Shown here piece by piece: positions 51,069-60,700 of a stretch of DNA of 64,000 nucleotides. The stretch spans positions 1-64,000 of the forward strand of contig JBHGXV010000024.1 of NCBI GenBank assembly GCA_041920505.1, written 5' to 3'. Each line of letters starts with the position of its first letter. Position 1 is the stretch's first letter. The notes beneath the pieces were generated by a model. It was not told where the DNA came from. It did not search any database and saw only the letters and a list, made by a program, of their open reading frames with translations. Origin of the DNA: JBHGXV01 sp041920505. Its GTDB lineage: Bacteria; Bacillota; Bacilli; Brevibacillales; Brevibacillaceae. The position numbers and the translations under genes were made by a program.

Positions 51069-51362
51069 ATGGACAAGGTTGTGTTGCAAACCAAGTTTCA
51101 CGAAATTCTCTACCATGTTCCCGACGATAAGGACTCGTTATCGGTTCAAAAAATGATCGGCTTCTTGCATACGCTCCTGCGCATGAAGGAGATTACGCCG
51201 CCCACCACAGAGATCATGTCCGTGCTCAAGGCCAAGAAGCCGCAGCTCTACCACGCGACGCGGCTGATGATCATCCCGACGAGTCCGCTGTACCTGTTGT
51301 TTCAGATCAACATGGATGAGGCGAACGCGGAAGAGCGGTTGGAGGCGTTTTTCGCAGAGTAA
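51069..51362 (+). CDS. Unknown 97-residue protein under c-di-GMP riboswitch control
   Basis: Small soluble protein, mostly helical, with neutral to slightly acidic charge. I do not recognise a family. A helical N-terminal half (LQTKFHEILYHVP, VQKMIGFLHTLLRMKE) is followed by a Pro-rich turn and a hydrophobic strand-like segment LMIIPTSPLYLLFQI. ACCAAGGAGGCTCGAT precedes the ATG. The riboswitch implies it is an effector of c-di-GMP signalling, perhaps linked to motility or surface life. Confidence 0.8.
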   Translation: MDKVVLQTKFHEILYHVPDDKDSLSVQKMIGFLHTLLRMKEITPPTTEIMSVLKAKKPQLYHATRLMIIPTSPLYLLFQINMDEANAEERLEAFFAE

Positions 51363-51385
51363 CAGCCTCCGCCGAAAAGGACCGC

Positions 51386-52126
51386 TCAACGGCGGTCCAA
51401 CAATTCCAACAATTCTGCGGTCTTTTTCACCAATTCCCAGTCACGCTTGACGCTCGCGTCGGCAAGTAACCGCATCAATCCATCGGTGTGCTCCCGATAC
51501 ATCACACCCGTTCGTCCTTCTTGCTTCCCGGTCACGTCTTCGCTCCACCGAATCTCCGGCAAAGCCGCCCGCGGCATCTCACTTCTTGCCGGCCATTGCC
51601 TCTCGTCTGCTCCGCTCACCGCCGGCACTTTTTCTTTGACAGGGGGCAGCACAGGCATCTCCGGTTTGGGAATCTCCACCGTCTCGTCGTCGATCAGCCA
51701 GTTGGGCGACGTCTCCAGAAAGTCGGCCAGCCTCCACAGCAACTCGCTGGTCGGCAGAGCCAGCTTCCGTTCCAGGAACATCACTTCCGGAATGTGAGTG
51801 CCCAGCGCCTTGGCCAGTCCGCGCTGGGAAAGCCCTTTCAACTTTCGGCTGTTTTTTAGGCGCAGCGAAAACACTTCGCTTTTCTCCGGATGATCCGCGA
51901 ACAGCTTGAACAACGCTTCTGCTTCCGCCAAAACCGGCTCCATGTCCAACTCCAGCGCCTCAACCAGGGACGCGAGGACGTGGTGAGAAGGATACAGAGT
52001 CCCTTTTTCGATGGCAATTTGCAATCCCAAGGGAATGTTGCAAAGCGCGCTCGCCTCGCTTTGTCTGATCTGCTTGGTCGCGCGTGCATATCGAACAGCT
52101 TTGGCAAATGCGTGTTTGTTCTCCAT
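51386..52126 (-). CDS. Tandem XRE-family HTH regulator
   Basis: 246 residues. Two helix-turn-helix domains: about 8-65 (ATKQIRQSEASALCNIPLG) and 87-145 (RKLKGLSQRGLAKALGTHI). A Pro-rich linker (EIPKPEMPVLPPVKEKVPA) leads to a C-terminal helical part. Ligand and targets unknown. It converges on the riboswitch-controlled gene and has an AT-rich upstream region. Confidence 0.75.
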   Translation of the reverse strand: MENKHAFAKAVRYARATKQIRQSEASALCNIPLGLQIAIEKGTLYPSHHVLASLVEALELDMEPVLAEAEALFKLFADHPEKSEVFSLRLKNSRKLKGLSQRGLAKALGTHIPEVMFLERKLALPTSELLWRLADFLETSPNWLIDDETVEIPKPEMPVLPPVKEKVPAVSGADERQWPARSEMPRAALPEIRWSEDVTGKQEGRTGVMYREHTDGLMRLLADASVKRDWELVKKTAELLELLDRR

Positions 52127-52269
52127 CTTTACAGTTCCACCATCCCTGTAGTAATTTCATTGCGAGATACACAAGTTACTAAATAGAATAATAGAACAAA
52201 TTTGGCAAAATTGCGACATTACGATGGAACTATTAAAAATATTTTTTGTTCCAAAAAGGAGGATTTCTC

Positions 52270-52758
52270 GTGATTTCCGTCTTGTTCGTCTGCCTCGGCA
52301 ACATCTGCCGTTCCCCGATGGCCGAAGCCGTTTTTCGCCACCTGGTGGATCAGGCCGGCCTGTCGAATCAAATCGCCGTCGACTCAGCCGGCATCGGCGG
52401 CTGGCACGCCGGTGAACCGCCGCACGAGGGAACCCGCCGGGTGCTTACGGCGAAAGGAATCGCCCACGACACACTGCGTGCCCGTCAAATCGCCAAAGCC
52501 GATTTCGAGCGTTTCGACTACATCGTCTGCATGGATGAAGAAAACCTGTCCGGACTCACCCGGCTCGCGCCGCGCGGCAAACCGATCACCCGCCTGCTCG
52601 ACTACGCGCCGCACACCGGCGAACAAAATGTCGAAGACCCGTATTATACCGGCCGCTTCGAACATGTCTACACGCTCGTTCAGGCAGGCTGCGAAGGACT
52701 CTTGCGCCATATCTGCGATGAACACGGGCTGACGGCCGATACGACGTGTACGCCCTGA
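52270..52758 (+). CDS. Low-molecular-weight protein tyrosine phosphatase
   Basis: 162-residue phosphatase. The N-terminal P-loop VCLGNICRSPMAEAVF has the CX5R(S) catalytic Cys and Arg, and the general-acid Asp is in VEDPYYTGRF. The start is a GTG at 52270 after AAAAGGAGGATTTCTC. Could act on BY-kinases or arginine-phosphorylated proteins. Confidence 0.9.
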   Translation: MISVLFVCLGNICRSPMAEAVFRHLVDQAGLSNQIAVDSAGIGGWHAGEPPHEGTRRVLTAKGIAHDTLRARQIAKADFERFDYIVCMDEENLSGLTRLAPRGKPITRLLDYAPHTGEQNVEDPYYTGRFEHVYTLVQAGCEGLLRHICDEHGLTADTTCTP

Positions 52759-52792
52759 AATGTCCGGCGCGGCATCCACGATCGTCTTGGAT

Positions 52793-52817
52793 AAAAAAGG
52801 CGCGCTGCATGCGCGCC
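52793..52817 (-). terminator. Terminator of motAB
   Basis: GGCGCGC-ATGCA-GCGCGCC hairpin then T6 on the minus strand. Confidence 0.85.
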
Positions 52818-52822
52818 TGTAG

Positions 52823-53608
52823 CTACTGAATGACGACGTCAGGCTTGACGTCGTTTCGCATGATGAGCACTTCCACCCGCCGGTTTTTCGCCCGTCCTTC
52901 GGGCGTGTCGTTGCTCGCAATCGGGTGGTATTCCCCGTAACCAGTCGCGCTGAAGCGCTTCGGATCGAGGTTGGGGTTTTGCAACAAGATTTTCATGAAG
53001 TTAAGCGCCCGCTTTGAGCTAAGATCCCAGTTGGACGGGAACTCGTCCGTGTGGATCGGCACGTTGTCCGTATGCCCCAACACTGCGACCCGCCGGGGTT
53101 GCGGCACCAAAAGGCCGGCGATTTCCGCCGCCAGTTTTTGCGCTTCCGGGCGGACAACGGCGCTGCCAGAGTCGAACAGGGCGTTGTCCAAAATCGTGAT
53201 CATCAGCCCCATCTCGGTCAGCTTCGTCTGCAAACTCTCCTGCAGACTGCTTCTGGAAATCACCGTATCCAACTGTTTTTTCAGTTTTTCCAGATCTTCT
53301 GTCTCTTTTTGGAACCTCTCCTTGCGCTCCCGCTCTTCCTTTGATTCCCATTTTTGCACGGTGACGGTAGGTTGCGCGATCTCCGGCGGGATCGGCACGG
53401 GGCTGGGATTGTCAAAAAACCCGATGCCGCCGTTAAATGCCACGTTCAGCGAATGAACCATCTGGTCAAACTTTTTCACGTCGATTTTACTGGAAGCAAA
53501 CAAGACGATAAACAGCGCCAGCAACAACGTGAGCAAGTCGGCGTATGGGATCAGCCACGTCTCGTCCATGTGTTCCTCGTGGTGTTGATGCTTCTTTTTT
53601 TTAGCCAT
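52823..53608 (-). CDS. motB: Flagellar motor stator protein MotB
   Basis: 261 residues. A single membrane helix at about 20-40 has the proton-carrying Asp in PYADLLTLLLALFIVLFAS (D24); the C-terminal OmpA domain (VLGHTDNVPI, NWDLSSKRALNFM) binds peptidoglycan. Forms the stator with MotA; overlaps motA by 8 bp. Confidence 0.95.
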   Translation of the reverse strand: MAKKKKHQHHEEHMDETWLIPYADLLTLLLALFIVLFASSKIDVKKFDQMVHSLNVAFNGGIGFFDNPSPVPIPPEIAQPTVTVQKWESKEERERKERFQKETEDLEKLKKQLDTVISRSSLQESLQTKLTEMGLMITILDNALFDSGSAVVRPEAQKLAAEIAGLLVPQPRRVAVLGHTDNVPIHTDEFPSNWDLSSKRALNFMKILLQNPNLDPKRFSATGYGEYHPIASNDTPEGRAKNRRVEVLIMRNDVKPDVVIQ

Positions 53609-54404
53609 TTACGCCGACTCCCTCCTCTTTCTTCTCGGGTTTCTCGGCGTAACGTTCCTGGGACGGAATGTAGACGAGCAGTTTTTGCTCGATCGCGGTC
53701 GGCGACACACCTGCCTGAATGGACAGGAGCCCCTCCACCATGATCTTCTTGATCTCAATTTCCATTTTCGATTTTCGCTTCAGTTTGTTGGCAAACGGGT
53801 GCCACAAGACGTACCCGGTAAAGATACCGAGCAGGGTGGCGACGAACGCGGCCGCAATCGAGTGCCCCAGCTTATCGATGTCACTCAAGTTCCCCAGCGC
53901 GGCGATCAGCCCGACGACCGCCCCCAACACCCCGAGGGTAGGCGCATAGGTACCTGCCTGGGAGAAGATCTGCGCGCCCGCCTGGTGCCGCTCCTCGATG
54001 GCGGCGATCTCTTCGTTCAGCACATCGCGCACAAACTCCGGCTCTCCACCGTCGATAATCATCTTCATGCCGTTTTTCAAAAACGGGTCCTCGATCTCTT
54101 CCGCCGTGTTTTCCAGCGCCAGCAACCCTTCCCGGCGGGCGATCGACGCCCAGGTCATGAACTGGTCGATCAGTTCCCGTTTGGAGATCAGTTTTTGTTC
54201 GGTAAAGACAATCTTGATGAGCTTGGGAAATTTTTTAATGTCCGACATCGGAAAGCCGTTGAACAGCGAAGCGGCCGTACCGACGATAATGATCAGGAAG
54301 GCGGCAGGGTTGATCAGCGCAGACAAGCTCGCTCCTTTCAGCACCAACCCGAAACCGACTGCCAAGATGCCGATCGTAATCCCTATATAAGTAGATTTTT
54401 CCAC
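53601..54404 (-). CDS. motA: Flagellar motor stator protein MotA
   Basis: 267-residue four-helix stator subunit; proton flow through MotA-MotB drives flagellar rotation. Family segments: ITIGILAVGFGLVLKGASLSA and AGTYAPTLGVLGAVVGLIAALG. The cytosolic loop (about 65-155) is the contact to FliG. The promoter lies in the AT-rich 54410-54470. Confidence 0.95.
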   Translation of the reverse strand: MEKSTYIGITIGILAVGFGLVLKGASLSALINPAAFLIIIVGTAASLFNGFPMSDIKKFPKLIKIVFTEQKLISKRELIDQFMTWASIARREGLLALENTAEEIEDPFLKNGMKMIIDGGEPEFVRDVLNEEIAAIEERHQAGAQIFSQAGTYAPTLGVLGAVVGLIAALGNLSDIDKLGHSIAAAFVATLLGIFTGYVLWHPFANKLKRKSKMEIEIKKIMVEGLLSIQAGVSPTAIEQKLLVYIPSQERYAEKPEKKEEGVGVNG

Positions 54405-54532
54405 GTCTTACACTCCCTGTTACGATGTATTGTGATGTATTGTTACGATAAAAGTCCGCTTATTTAATGTTTCGGAAAGATGGGCCGCATTCATGAGCAA
54501 AAAGAGGACAAAACCCGCCAAAAATTGCGGAC

Positions 54533-54563
54533 AAAAAAAACACTGACGCCAAAGGCACCAGTG
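54533..54563 (-). terminator. Terminator of the CRISPR array transcript
   Basis: On the minus strand CACTGGTGCC-TTT-GGCGTCAGTG then T8, 54 bp past the last, degenerate repeat. Its direction agrees with transcription of the array from the high-coordinate side. Confidence 0.75.
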
Positions 54564-54616
54564 CCGTTGTTGATTCGCTTTCCATTAACCGATCAAACGA
54601 TCCTCCCCTGACTGTG

Positions 54617-55450
54617 TATTGGAGACCAGCTTCACGTCCCAACTGCTCAGACAAAAGAACCTCTGTTAGTACAATTACTGACTATAAGTGCCGACTGCTC
54701 TCGTTTCCACCAACTGCTCAGACCGAAGGAATCAAATCGCTGATGGCCGAGTTTATCAAAGTGCCGACTGCTCTCGTTTCCACCAACTGCTCAGACCCAC
54801 TTGAATGGCTCCAGCAGCCGATCCGGGAAAAGCTGTGCCGACTGCTCTCGTTTCCACCAACTGCTCAGACTGAGGTTTTGGAAAGGTATCGGAGAGTGGT
54901 TTATGAAGTGCCGACTGCTCTCGTTTCCACCAACTGCTCAGACAAAAATCATTCCTCCTTTTTGTTTTTTCGTATGTAATGTGCCGACTGCTCTCGTTTC
55001 CACCAACTGCTCAGACTATTATCTTTATACTCCCAATCCCATGTACATGTCACGTGCCGACTGCTCTCGTTTCCACCAACTGCTCAGACCAATTGCGCGT
55101 GTATCAGGCGATGGAGACACTGATAGTGCCGACTGCTCTCGTTTCCACCAACTGCTCAGACGTTCATCTTCTTCCCCTCGTACTGGCCGTACTCTGCCCG
55201 TGCCGACTGCTCTCGTTTCCACCAACTGCTCAGACCCATGTGCTCTCTTCCTCCTCGCCCCCAGGGCAAAACGTGCCGACTGCTCTCGTTTCCACCAACT
55301 GCTCAGACAGAACACGCTGCGCCGGATCGCGAGGGGGATTCAGGTGCCGACTGCTCTCGTTTCCACCAACTGCTCAGACTTCTCTCTCAGAAACTCCAAC
55401 TGCGCTTCCGTAATGTGCCGACTGCTCTCGTTTCCACCAACTGCTCAGAC
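54617..55450 (-). CRISPR. Type V-B CRISPR array, 12 repeats, 11 spacers
   Basis: Eleven identical 36-bp repeats start at 54688, 54761, 54835, 54908, 54981, 55054, 55126, 55200, 55273, 55344 and 55415. A degenerate one at 54617-54652 keeps only 14 bases at one end. In crRNA sense (minus strand) the repeat begins GTCTGAGCAGTTGG and ends GAGAGCAGTCGGCAC; the GGCAC end is like other Cas12b repeats. Spacers are 35-38 bp and all different. The degenerate repeat marks the leader-distal end, so the leader is above 55450 and new spacers enter there. Confidence 0.98.
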
Positions 55451-55640
55451 CGCTGCTCGCTAGATCCCTTGCGGCTGTTAGACTTTGACGTTTTCTTTCG
55501 AGCGGGTGTGCCATGACTACGGTTTGACCACAGATTATCACCCCGTCATTCCTCCTTCAGCGAGGTTCGTTCCTACAGCCACATAGGTTTCGAGCACCTC
55601 CCGGACTTTTTGCCCTGCGAAGGTGCTCGAACTTCATTTG
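55451..55640 (-). other. CRISPR leader region with an 11-bp inverted repeat
   Basis: 190 bp between the first repeat and the tracrRNA. It contains the perfect inverted repeat TTCGAGCACCT (55589-55599) / AGGTGCTCGAA (55621-55631) with a 21-base loop, and a GATAAT box on the minus strand about 90 bp before the array. No long gene is present. Confidence 0.6.
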
Positions 55641-55748
55641 CACGTTTTTGCAATCTGAGCAGATAGTGGAAACAATGGCAGTCCTCCGTGTTGCACGTTT
55701 GTGTCGTGTAAGGCACGAAACACGGAGATGTTTTGTGTCCTTTTGACA
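55640..55748 (-). ncRNA. tracrRNA of the Cas12b system
   Basis: On the minus strand, reading 5' to 3': AGGACA (also near the 5' end of known Cas12b tracrRNAs); stem CTCCGTG/CACGGAG (55727-55721 with 55690-55684) enclosing the hairpin TCGTG-CCTTA-CACGA; then the anti-repeat from GACTGC to CTCAGA (55683-55654). The anti-repeat matches the repeat complement in 25 of 30 positions, and its GACTGC pairs with GCAGTC just before the GGCAC end of the repeat. A TTGCA/TGCAA hairpin follows. The order (stem-loops, then anti-repeat) is that of Alicyclobacillus tracrRNA. Ends are approximate. Confidence 0.85.
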
Positions 55749-55754
55749 CTATTC

Positions 55755-55783
55755 ATACTATCATTTTTCCCTAGTGATTACAA
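55755..55783 (-). promoter_or_regulatory. Candidate tracrRNA promoter
   Basis: TTGTAA (55783-55778), 17 bp, TAGTAT (55760-55755) on the minus strand; each box has four matches to consensus. Predicts a start near 55748, just before the AGGACA element. Confidence 0.45.
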
Positions 55784-55803
55784 GATTATGCAAACAACAT
55801 CTT

Positions 55804-56097
55804 CTAATAAATCAATTTGGTCAAATCCCTTGGCAAATACTCGCGTCCCACTGTCGATATCCGTTTTTCCAATCGATCGCGGGTGACGGGACCAATTTGC
55901 ACGAACATCACTTGGTCTTCCCGCTGATGGATGACGTTGTCCAATTTAACCTTCAATTCCGCTTCCTGTACATTTGTCAGTTGGCAGATAAAGACGGATA
56001 ATTGGACGTGTTCTCCATATCCTTTCATGATCTTGTACACTTTCCGCCAGCGCTTGGGTTCTGAAATGTCATAGCTTACCAAAACATACTGTCGCAT
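55804..56097 (-). CDS. cas2: CRISPR-associated endonuclease Cas2
   Basis: 97-residue ferredoxin-fold protein; as a dimer it bridges two Cas1 dimers in the spacer-integration complex. MRQYVLVSYDIS has the conserved Asp after the first strand, and RKVYKIMKGYGEHVQLSVFIC is the Cas2 signature. AAGGAGGGCCGACA precedes the ATG and overlaps the end of cas4-cas1, 12 bp away. Confidence 0.95.
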   Translation of the reverse strand: MRQYVLVSYDISEPKRWRKVYKIMKGYGEHVQLSVFICQLTNVQEAELKVKLDNVIHQREDQVMFVQIGPVTRDRLEKRISTVGREYLPRDLTKLIY

Positions 56098-56109
56098 TGT
56101 CGGCCCTCC

Positions 56110-57774
56110 TTACCTGGTGGTTAATGGCCGGTATTCCGGCAACTCGCCTTCAAGGTGTCTTGCCAGCATGCGAATCTCCAAATCAAGCGCTCTGCGGTAG
56201 CTGATCTTGTATCCGAAACTCGGATGTGTCAAGGTTTCATGCATGCGACGTTCATACGCTGCAAAAAACACATTGCGACTATGCTTTTTCAGGTGGCAAC
56301 TATCCTGTCCCCGGTAAAAATCGGCTAATGAAATTTCCTGTGTGTTGAGTACGCGCAAAACCGTACTGTCGACAATAATCGGTCGGAAGGGCTCCATCAG
56401 ATCAAGGGCGAGTGACGGCCGTCCTGGCTCCACCCTATGGAAAAAGCCAAACAACGGATCCAACCCCACCCCCGCACAGGCGGCCATCACATCTCGTACC
56501 AACAGCGTATAGCCCAATGATAAAAGCGCATTTACCGGGTCCTTTGGCGGTCGGCGATTCCTGCCTTTCATCAACGTGTGGCCATCGACACCCTTATGTT
56601 TCAACATGGAGGGGAAAGACTCCATGTACAACCTGGCAGCTCGTCCTTCCAATCCGCGAAGACTGTCCAGGTGTTCCGCCTCTAACGACTTGTCCCGCAA
56701 CTCTTTCATTTCTTGCATCACTTGCCGCGACACTGCTCCATTACGCCGCAGCAAGGTTCGCTGGTTGGCGATCTTTGCGTACACGATCCAGCGTGCCAGG
56801 CGCAACACTACGTCCGGGTGCTGGAATTTCACGAACTGTTTTTGCCGCAAAGACACGTTTTTCGTCGCCAACGGGTTGGACATGCCAATCAACTTGCCAT
56901 GCGAGCTGAGATAACTGATGCTGATTCCTGCCATCATCAACGTGTGGACCAGTTGCGTTGAGCATTGCACATTTCCCATGAGACAAACGTGCACCAAATC
57001 TTTAATGGGAATGTCATCGACGCGTCCATCCGGGTAAGTCACTGTCACGCTTTCGCCACTTCGCCCCAATCGAGCGCCTGGTTCCGACACATACAACACG
57101 CCACCATCTGATCGGCTTGGGACAATTTTGCGGATACTTGTGCTTATCCCAAGCAAATAGTTGGTTTCATCCGGGAGACAAACGTAATTGAGTGAACAAC
57201 GAAAGCACTTGTTTGAATCTGTCAACGGCTTCGGCATCTCCGATTGTTCCAACTGTTTTGCCTTTTCAATACAACGCATCGTGGCCTGAATCAGCTCTTG
57301 GGAAAAGTCCACGCGCACCCGTTTCCTGTTTCCCCGGTAATAGAGATAGCCATAATCGGACCGATATCCGTTCGCCCGCAATAACAGTCCTTGGGCACAC
57401 AGTTGGATTTGGTCGTTAGGCCACGCATTTGCTTGCAGATGGAACCCTTCAAAACGAAACGGAGTGCCTGACTCCGGCGAGGAAGCATGTTTTCCCTCCA
57501 CCGGAGCCCAGTTTTCGTCTTCCAGCGTTACGACATCCAACTTGCCGATCACCTGAAGGGACTGATCACCGAAATGCAGACTGCTCGGGGCAACGCCCCA
57601 CATGTCTTCCGGAGCCATTTCCCCTTTCCGCCTGCGTTCCTCCGCCCGAAGGTGTTGAGCCGTTCCCTCGATCGTGTCCACATTTTCCTCAAACAAGCCT
57701 TGTACGTGCATGATATGAAACAGCCGCTCGCAATACTGGAGTTCATTTAACATACGAATCGGAATCGGCGACAA
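56110..57774 (-). CDS. cas4-cas1: Cas4-Cas1 fusion protein
   Basis: 554 residues. Cas4 (about 1-205) trims prespacers and selects PAM-flanked ones; it shows Cys15, Asp80, Glu93 and Lys95 (APVEGKHAS) and the cluster CFRCSLNYVC (Cys190, 193, 199) for a 4Fe-4S centre. Cas1 (about 210-554) is the integrase, with Glu376 (RGLEGRAA), His446 (GFFHRVEPGR) and acidic Asp458/Glu461. Such fusions are typical of type V-B and some I-U loci. The start is a TTG after GGGAGGTCTCCTGC, 16 bp behind cas12b, so the cas genes form one operon. Confidence 0.95.
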   Translation of the reverse strand: MSPIPIRMLNELQYCERLFHIMHVQGLFEENVDTIEGTAQHLRAEERRRKGEMAPEDMWGVAPSSLHFGDQSLQVIGKLDVVTLEDENWAPVEGKHASSPESGTPFRFEGFHLQANAWPNDQIQLCAQGLLLRANGYRSDYGYLYYRGNRKRVRVDFSQELIQATMRCIEKAKQLEQSEMPKPLTDSNKCFRCSLNYVCLPDETNYLLGISTSIRKIVPSRSDGGVLYVSEPGARLGRSGESVTVTYPDGRVDDIPIKDLVHVCLMGNVQCSTQLVHTLMMAGISISYLSSHGKLIGMSNPLATKNVSLRQKQFVKFQHPDVVLRLARWIVYAKIANQRTLLRRNGAVSRQVMQEMKELRDKSLEAEHLDSLRGLEGRAARLYMESFPSMLKHKGVDGHTLMKGRNRRPPKDPVNALLSLGYTLLVRDVMAACAGVGLDPLFGFFHRVEPGRPSLALDLMEPFRPIIVDSTVLRVLNTQEISLADFYRGQDSCHLKKHSRNVFFAAYERRMHETLTHPSFGYKISYRRALDLEIRMLARHLEGELPEYRPLTTR

Positions 57775-57790
57775 GCAGGAGACCTCCCAA

Positions 57791-60700
57791 CTATACCTCC
57801 ACCGTCCGCTTCAAGATGCGATTCCGCAAGCAACGTGTCAAAACAGCCTGAACCGCTGCCCAAAACTCCTTTTGTGGCCGCCAACTATCCTTCGGAAAGA
57901 AGTACCCGCTCGGGTCTCGGAACAGGGTTTTATGCCCTCCCTTTAATTCGGCGGCTCCTTCCATTGCCTGCTCGAAATCTTCCAATTCATCGATAGCATC
58001 TGCGTCCGTGGAAGTGGTTTTTAGTCTCAGTTTGGTAGCGTTCTCCCACTTATATACCTGTGCATTCGCGACGTCTTCATTTTTGACAAACATACCCTTG
58101 CCCAGTTGTGCTTTTACTGCTCTGGAGTTAGTGGTTGGGATATATCCTTCTCTATCACCATTGCTTACTAACTGACAAGGAACACGGAATAACTCGCTGT
58201 TACGTAACCAGAAACGCTTTTGCAGATTTTGCGCAGCATTCACATCAGCTTGGATCACAGACAATTTATTTTCGTCGTCCTTTTGGTAAGGAGCGGATAG
58301 CGTCACAAACAACTCTCCTCCCTTGTCGGGAACGAGATCTCCGGGTTCGAGCCAATGTACTTGTTCTTCGGTCAGGAAACCATCCACAACGATCCGCTGC
58401 TTATAGGAATGATCCTGTAGATCCTCCTTCGTGACCGCGTGACAGCGAATGCCGGGGGCTCCCGTTTTTGCGTGGAAACGGGAAGAAAAAGCTGCGAAAA
58501 CATCACCCACTTGCAAGCCGAACGGTTCCCCTTGCATCCAAACCATTTTGGGAATGCTGCGGTGAGACCATTTCATCAACTTGGAATTTTCACGTCGTGG
58601 CCTGTCCAACTGAAATCGGTACCGGCTCAGGTCTTCAAACAGAATTACTTGGCATGCCGGATACGCCGCTATCCACTCCTTGCTGTCTGGGTCGTATTTA
58701 TAACCCAAAGCAGTCATAACGATGAGGTTGGCCATCTGCTTCAACCGGTCATCCTTGACATGTTGGAGATGGGTTAATTGTTGAAGAGCAAACTTTTCCT
58801 CAGGCGCGATGCGGTTCACTTCTTTGGGATGACGCGGACGCTTGCTCCATGAAACCAGCAACTTCCGTGTTTCCTCCAACTCTTCAACATTCCATAGGGA
58901 CAATCCGGCAATCCCTTTTCGCCCTTGGCTCCAGGATTTGCGCCATTGGTGAACAGCCTGTCCGACGATCGGTTCCAGCCTGCGATGAACGGTGACCAAT
59001 GCTTGTTCCCATGCTTGCTCATCGAGGGCGACATCTGTTTGAAGGCGTTTCAATTCATTGATCCATACTGTCCTCTCCTCATCAGACACACTATTTGATT
59101 GCTGAATAGCGGCAATGAGATCGTTTACCACACCTTTCCGCTCGTCTGGATCAACATACTTATGCAACCGCAAGACATTTGCCAACAAACGAATTTGTTC
59201 CCTGACCGCCCTGTGGGTTGCCCAGCGTCGCTTCCGCTCCGCCACAAGGAAATGGGTTGTTTTTTCACCCGGCAAATGCAAAAGCAGACTGCGCCGATGC
59301 ACCGCATACAGGCTTGTCCCCTCGATGGGATACCACAAACGATTTTTCCCGTCTGCCGGTTTCTTGTCCACCACTTCAAAAACGGATACTGCCGCCGAGG
59401 TACGCTGTCCCATGTCAACCGTCATTACACGCATACCCTTAGAAATAGAGTCGATTCCTTTTTCGTTCAACTCATAATCCCTAAACGGCCATTGCGAGAG
59501 TTCTTCGGGCTTGTAGTCGATCACCTTGGGCCAATCCGATTTCTTTTGATCTTTTACTTTCAGATTCAGAACCTTCCTCACATGTGTTTTTGGCTGAGGG
59601 AGATTGATTGCAATATTGAGATAAACGGGACCGACATCGCCGTCAGCTACTCGAGAGCGTCGCCGTTCGAGATAACGCCGATCAAACTGGAGCTTGGCCC
59701 CCCCCAGTTCTCCTTCCAACGAAATCTTGGCACTGTAGTCGACAAAAGTAACCGCTTGTTTTCCTTCACTGATGGGTTTCAGTTTGATTTGTTCAGAAAA
59801 CTGCTTTGATGGAGCCATAGCAATCTGTACGTCTCTGCGTTCGATCCAGCCATTTTCCGATGGCCAGAGCATTCTGTCAAACTTGACAACAAGACGGCCA
59901 TCATCGTCAACGTACAGTTCATAGGTATGATTGTTGCCACCCCTTGCATCGAAACGTATCCATAAAGGGTGCATAATCGGATCGGGAAGCGTAAACGTGG
60001 CCTGTTGCTTGGCATTCCGCAACCGCTTTTTTAGCCTGTTATACGCTGCAAAATGGAGCAAGCGTTCAGGTTTTCCTCGCCAAATGTGGTGATTTTTTGG
60101 TTCTGCCAAGAACTGAAACACTTTGGGATCACCGAATTCGCCTCGCAATTCAGTTTGAACCTTCGCTACAGCCTCCCACATCTGTTGCGCTGTCGCTGTC
60201 TCCGGTAGCCTGTTCCACATATCGTATACACGATCCCATCCACGTATTTGCCGGGAAGTAATCAGGTACCCTTCTACAGTAGCAAACGAGTCTTGCTCAA
60301 GCTCTTTCTCCCTATCTATTTCAAATGCTCGGAGCGCCTGGAACCACTCTGTTTCCTCTGAGAAATATTTTTGATAAAAGTCATTCTTTTTATTTTCTAG
60401 TTTTTTCCTTTCGTCTGCAACATGCCGATTCCACGACTCCCACGACAGCATCCGTTCAATGGCCTGCTGAAACATGTCCCGATCCCAGCTTCGTACAAAT
60501 TGGTGTTTTTGTTTGGGTACCCACTGTATCTCTTTCTGTTCATCGGTAAACAGCGGAAACAATGGTCTTAGCCCAAAAGATTCCAAGCTTTGGAGGACAT
60601 ACGCTGTCGGATCAGCCTTTTTTTTCGCAAGATCCTTGTCGCGTTCTTGCTCCCACGCCGGGTTACCCTCTTCCTTCATTTTCAACCAACGTGGCTTCCG

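Noticed and set aside
50732..51130. Open frame through the riboswitch region
   Set aside because: It covers the aptamer and terminator; the ATG at 51069 with its own ribosome site is the real start of coding.
54614..55516. Several open frames across the CRISPR array (repeated PTALVSTNCSD)
   Set aside because: They only translate the repeats; no ribosome site, and the array explains the sequence fully.
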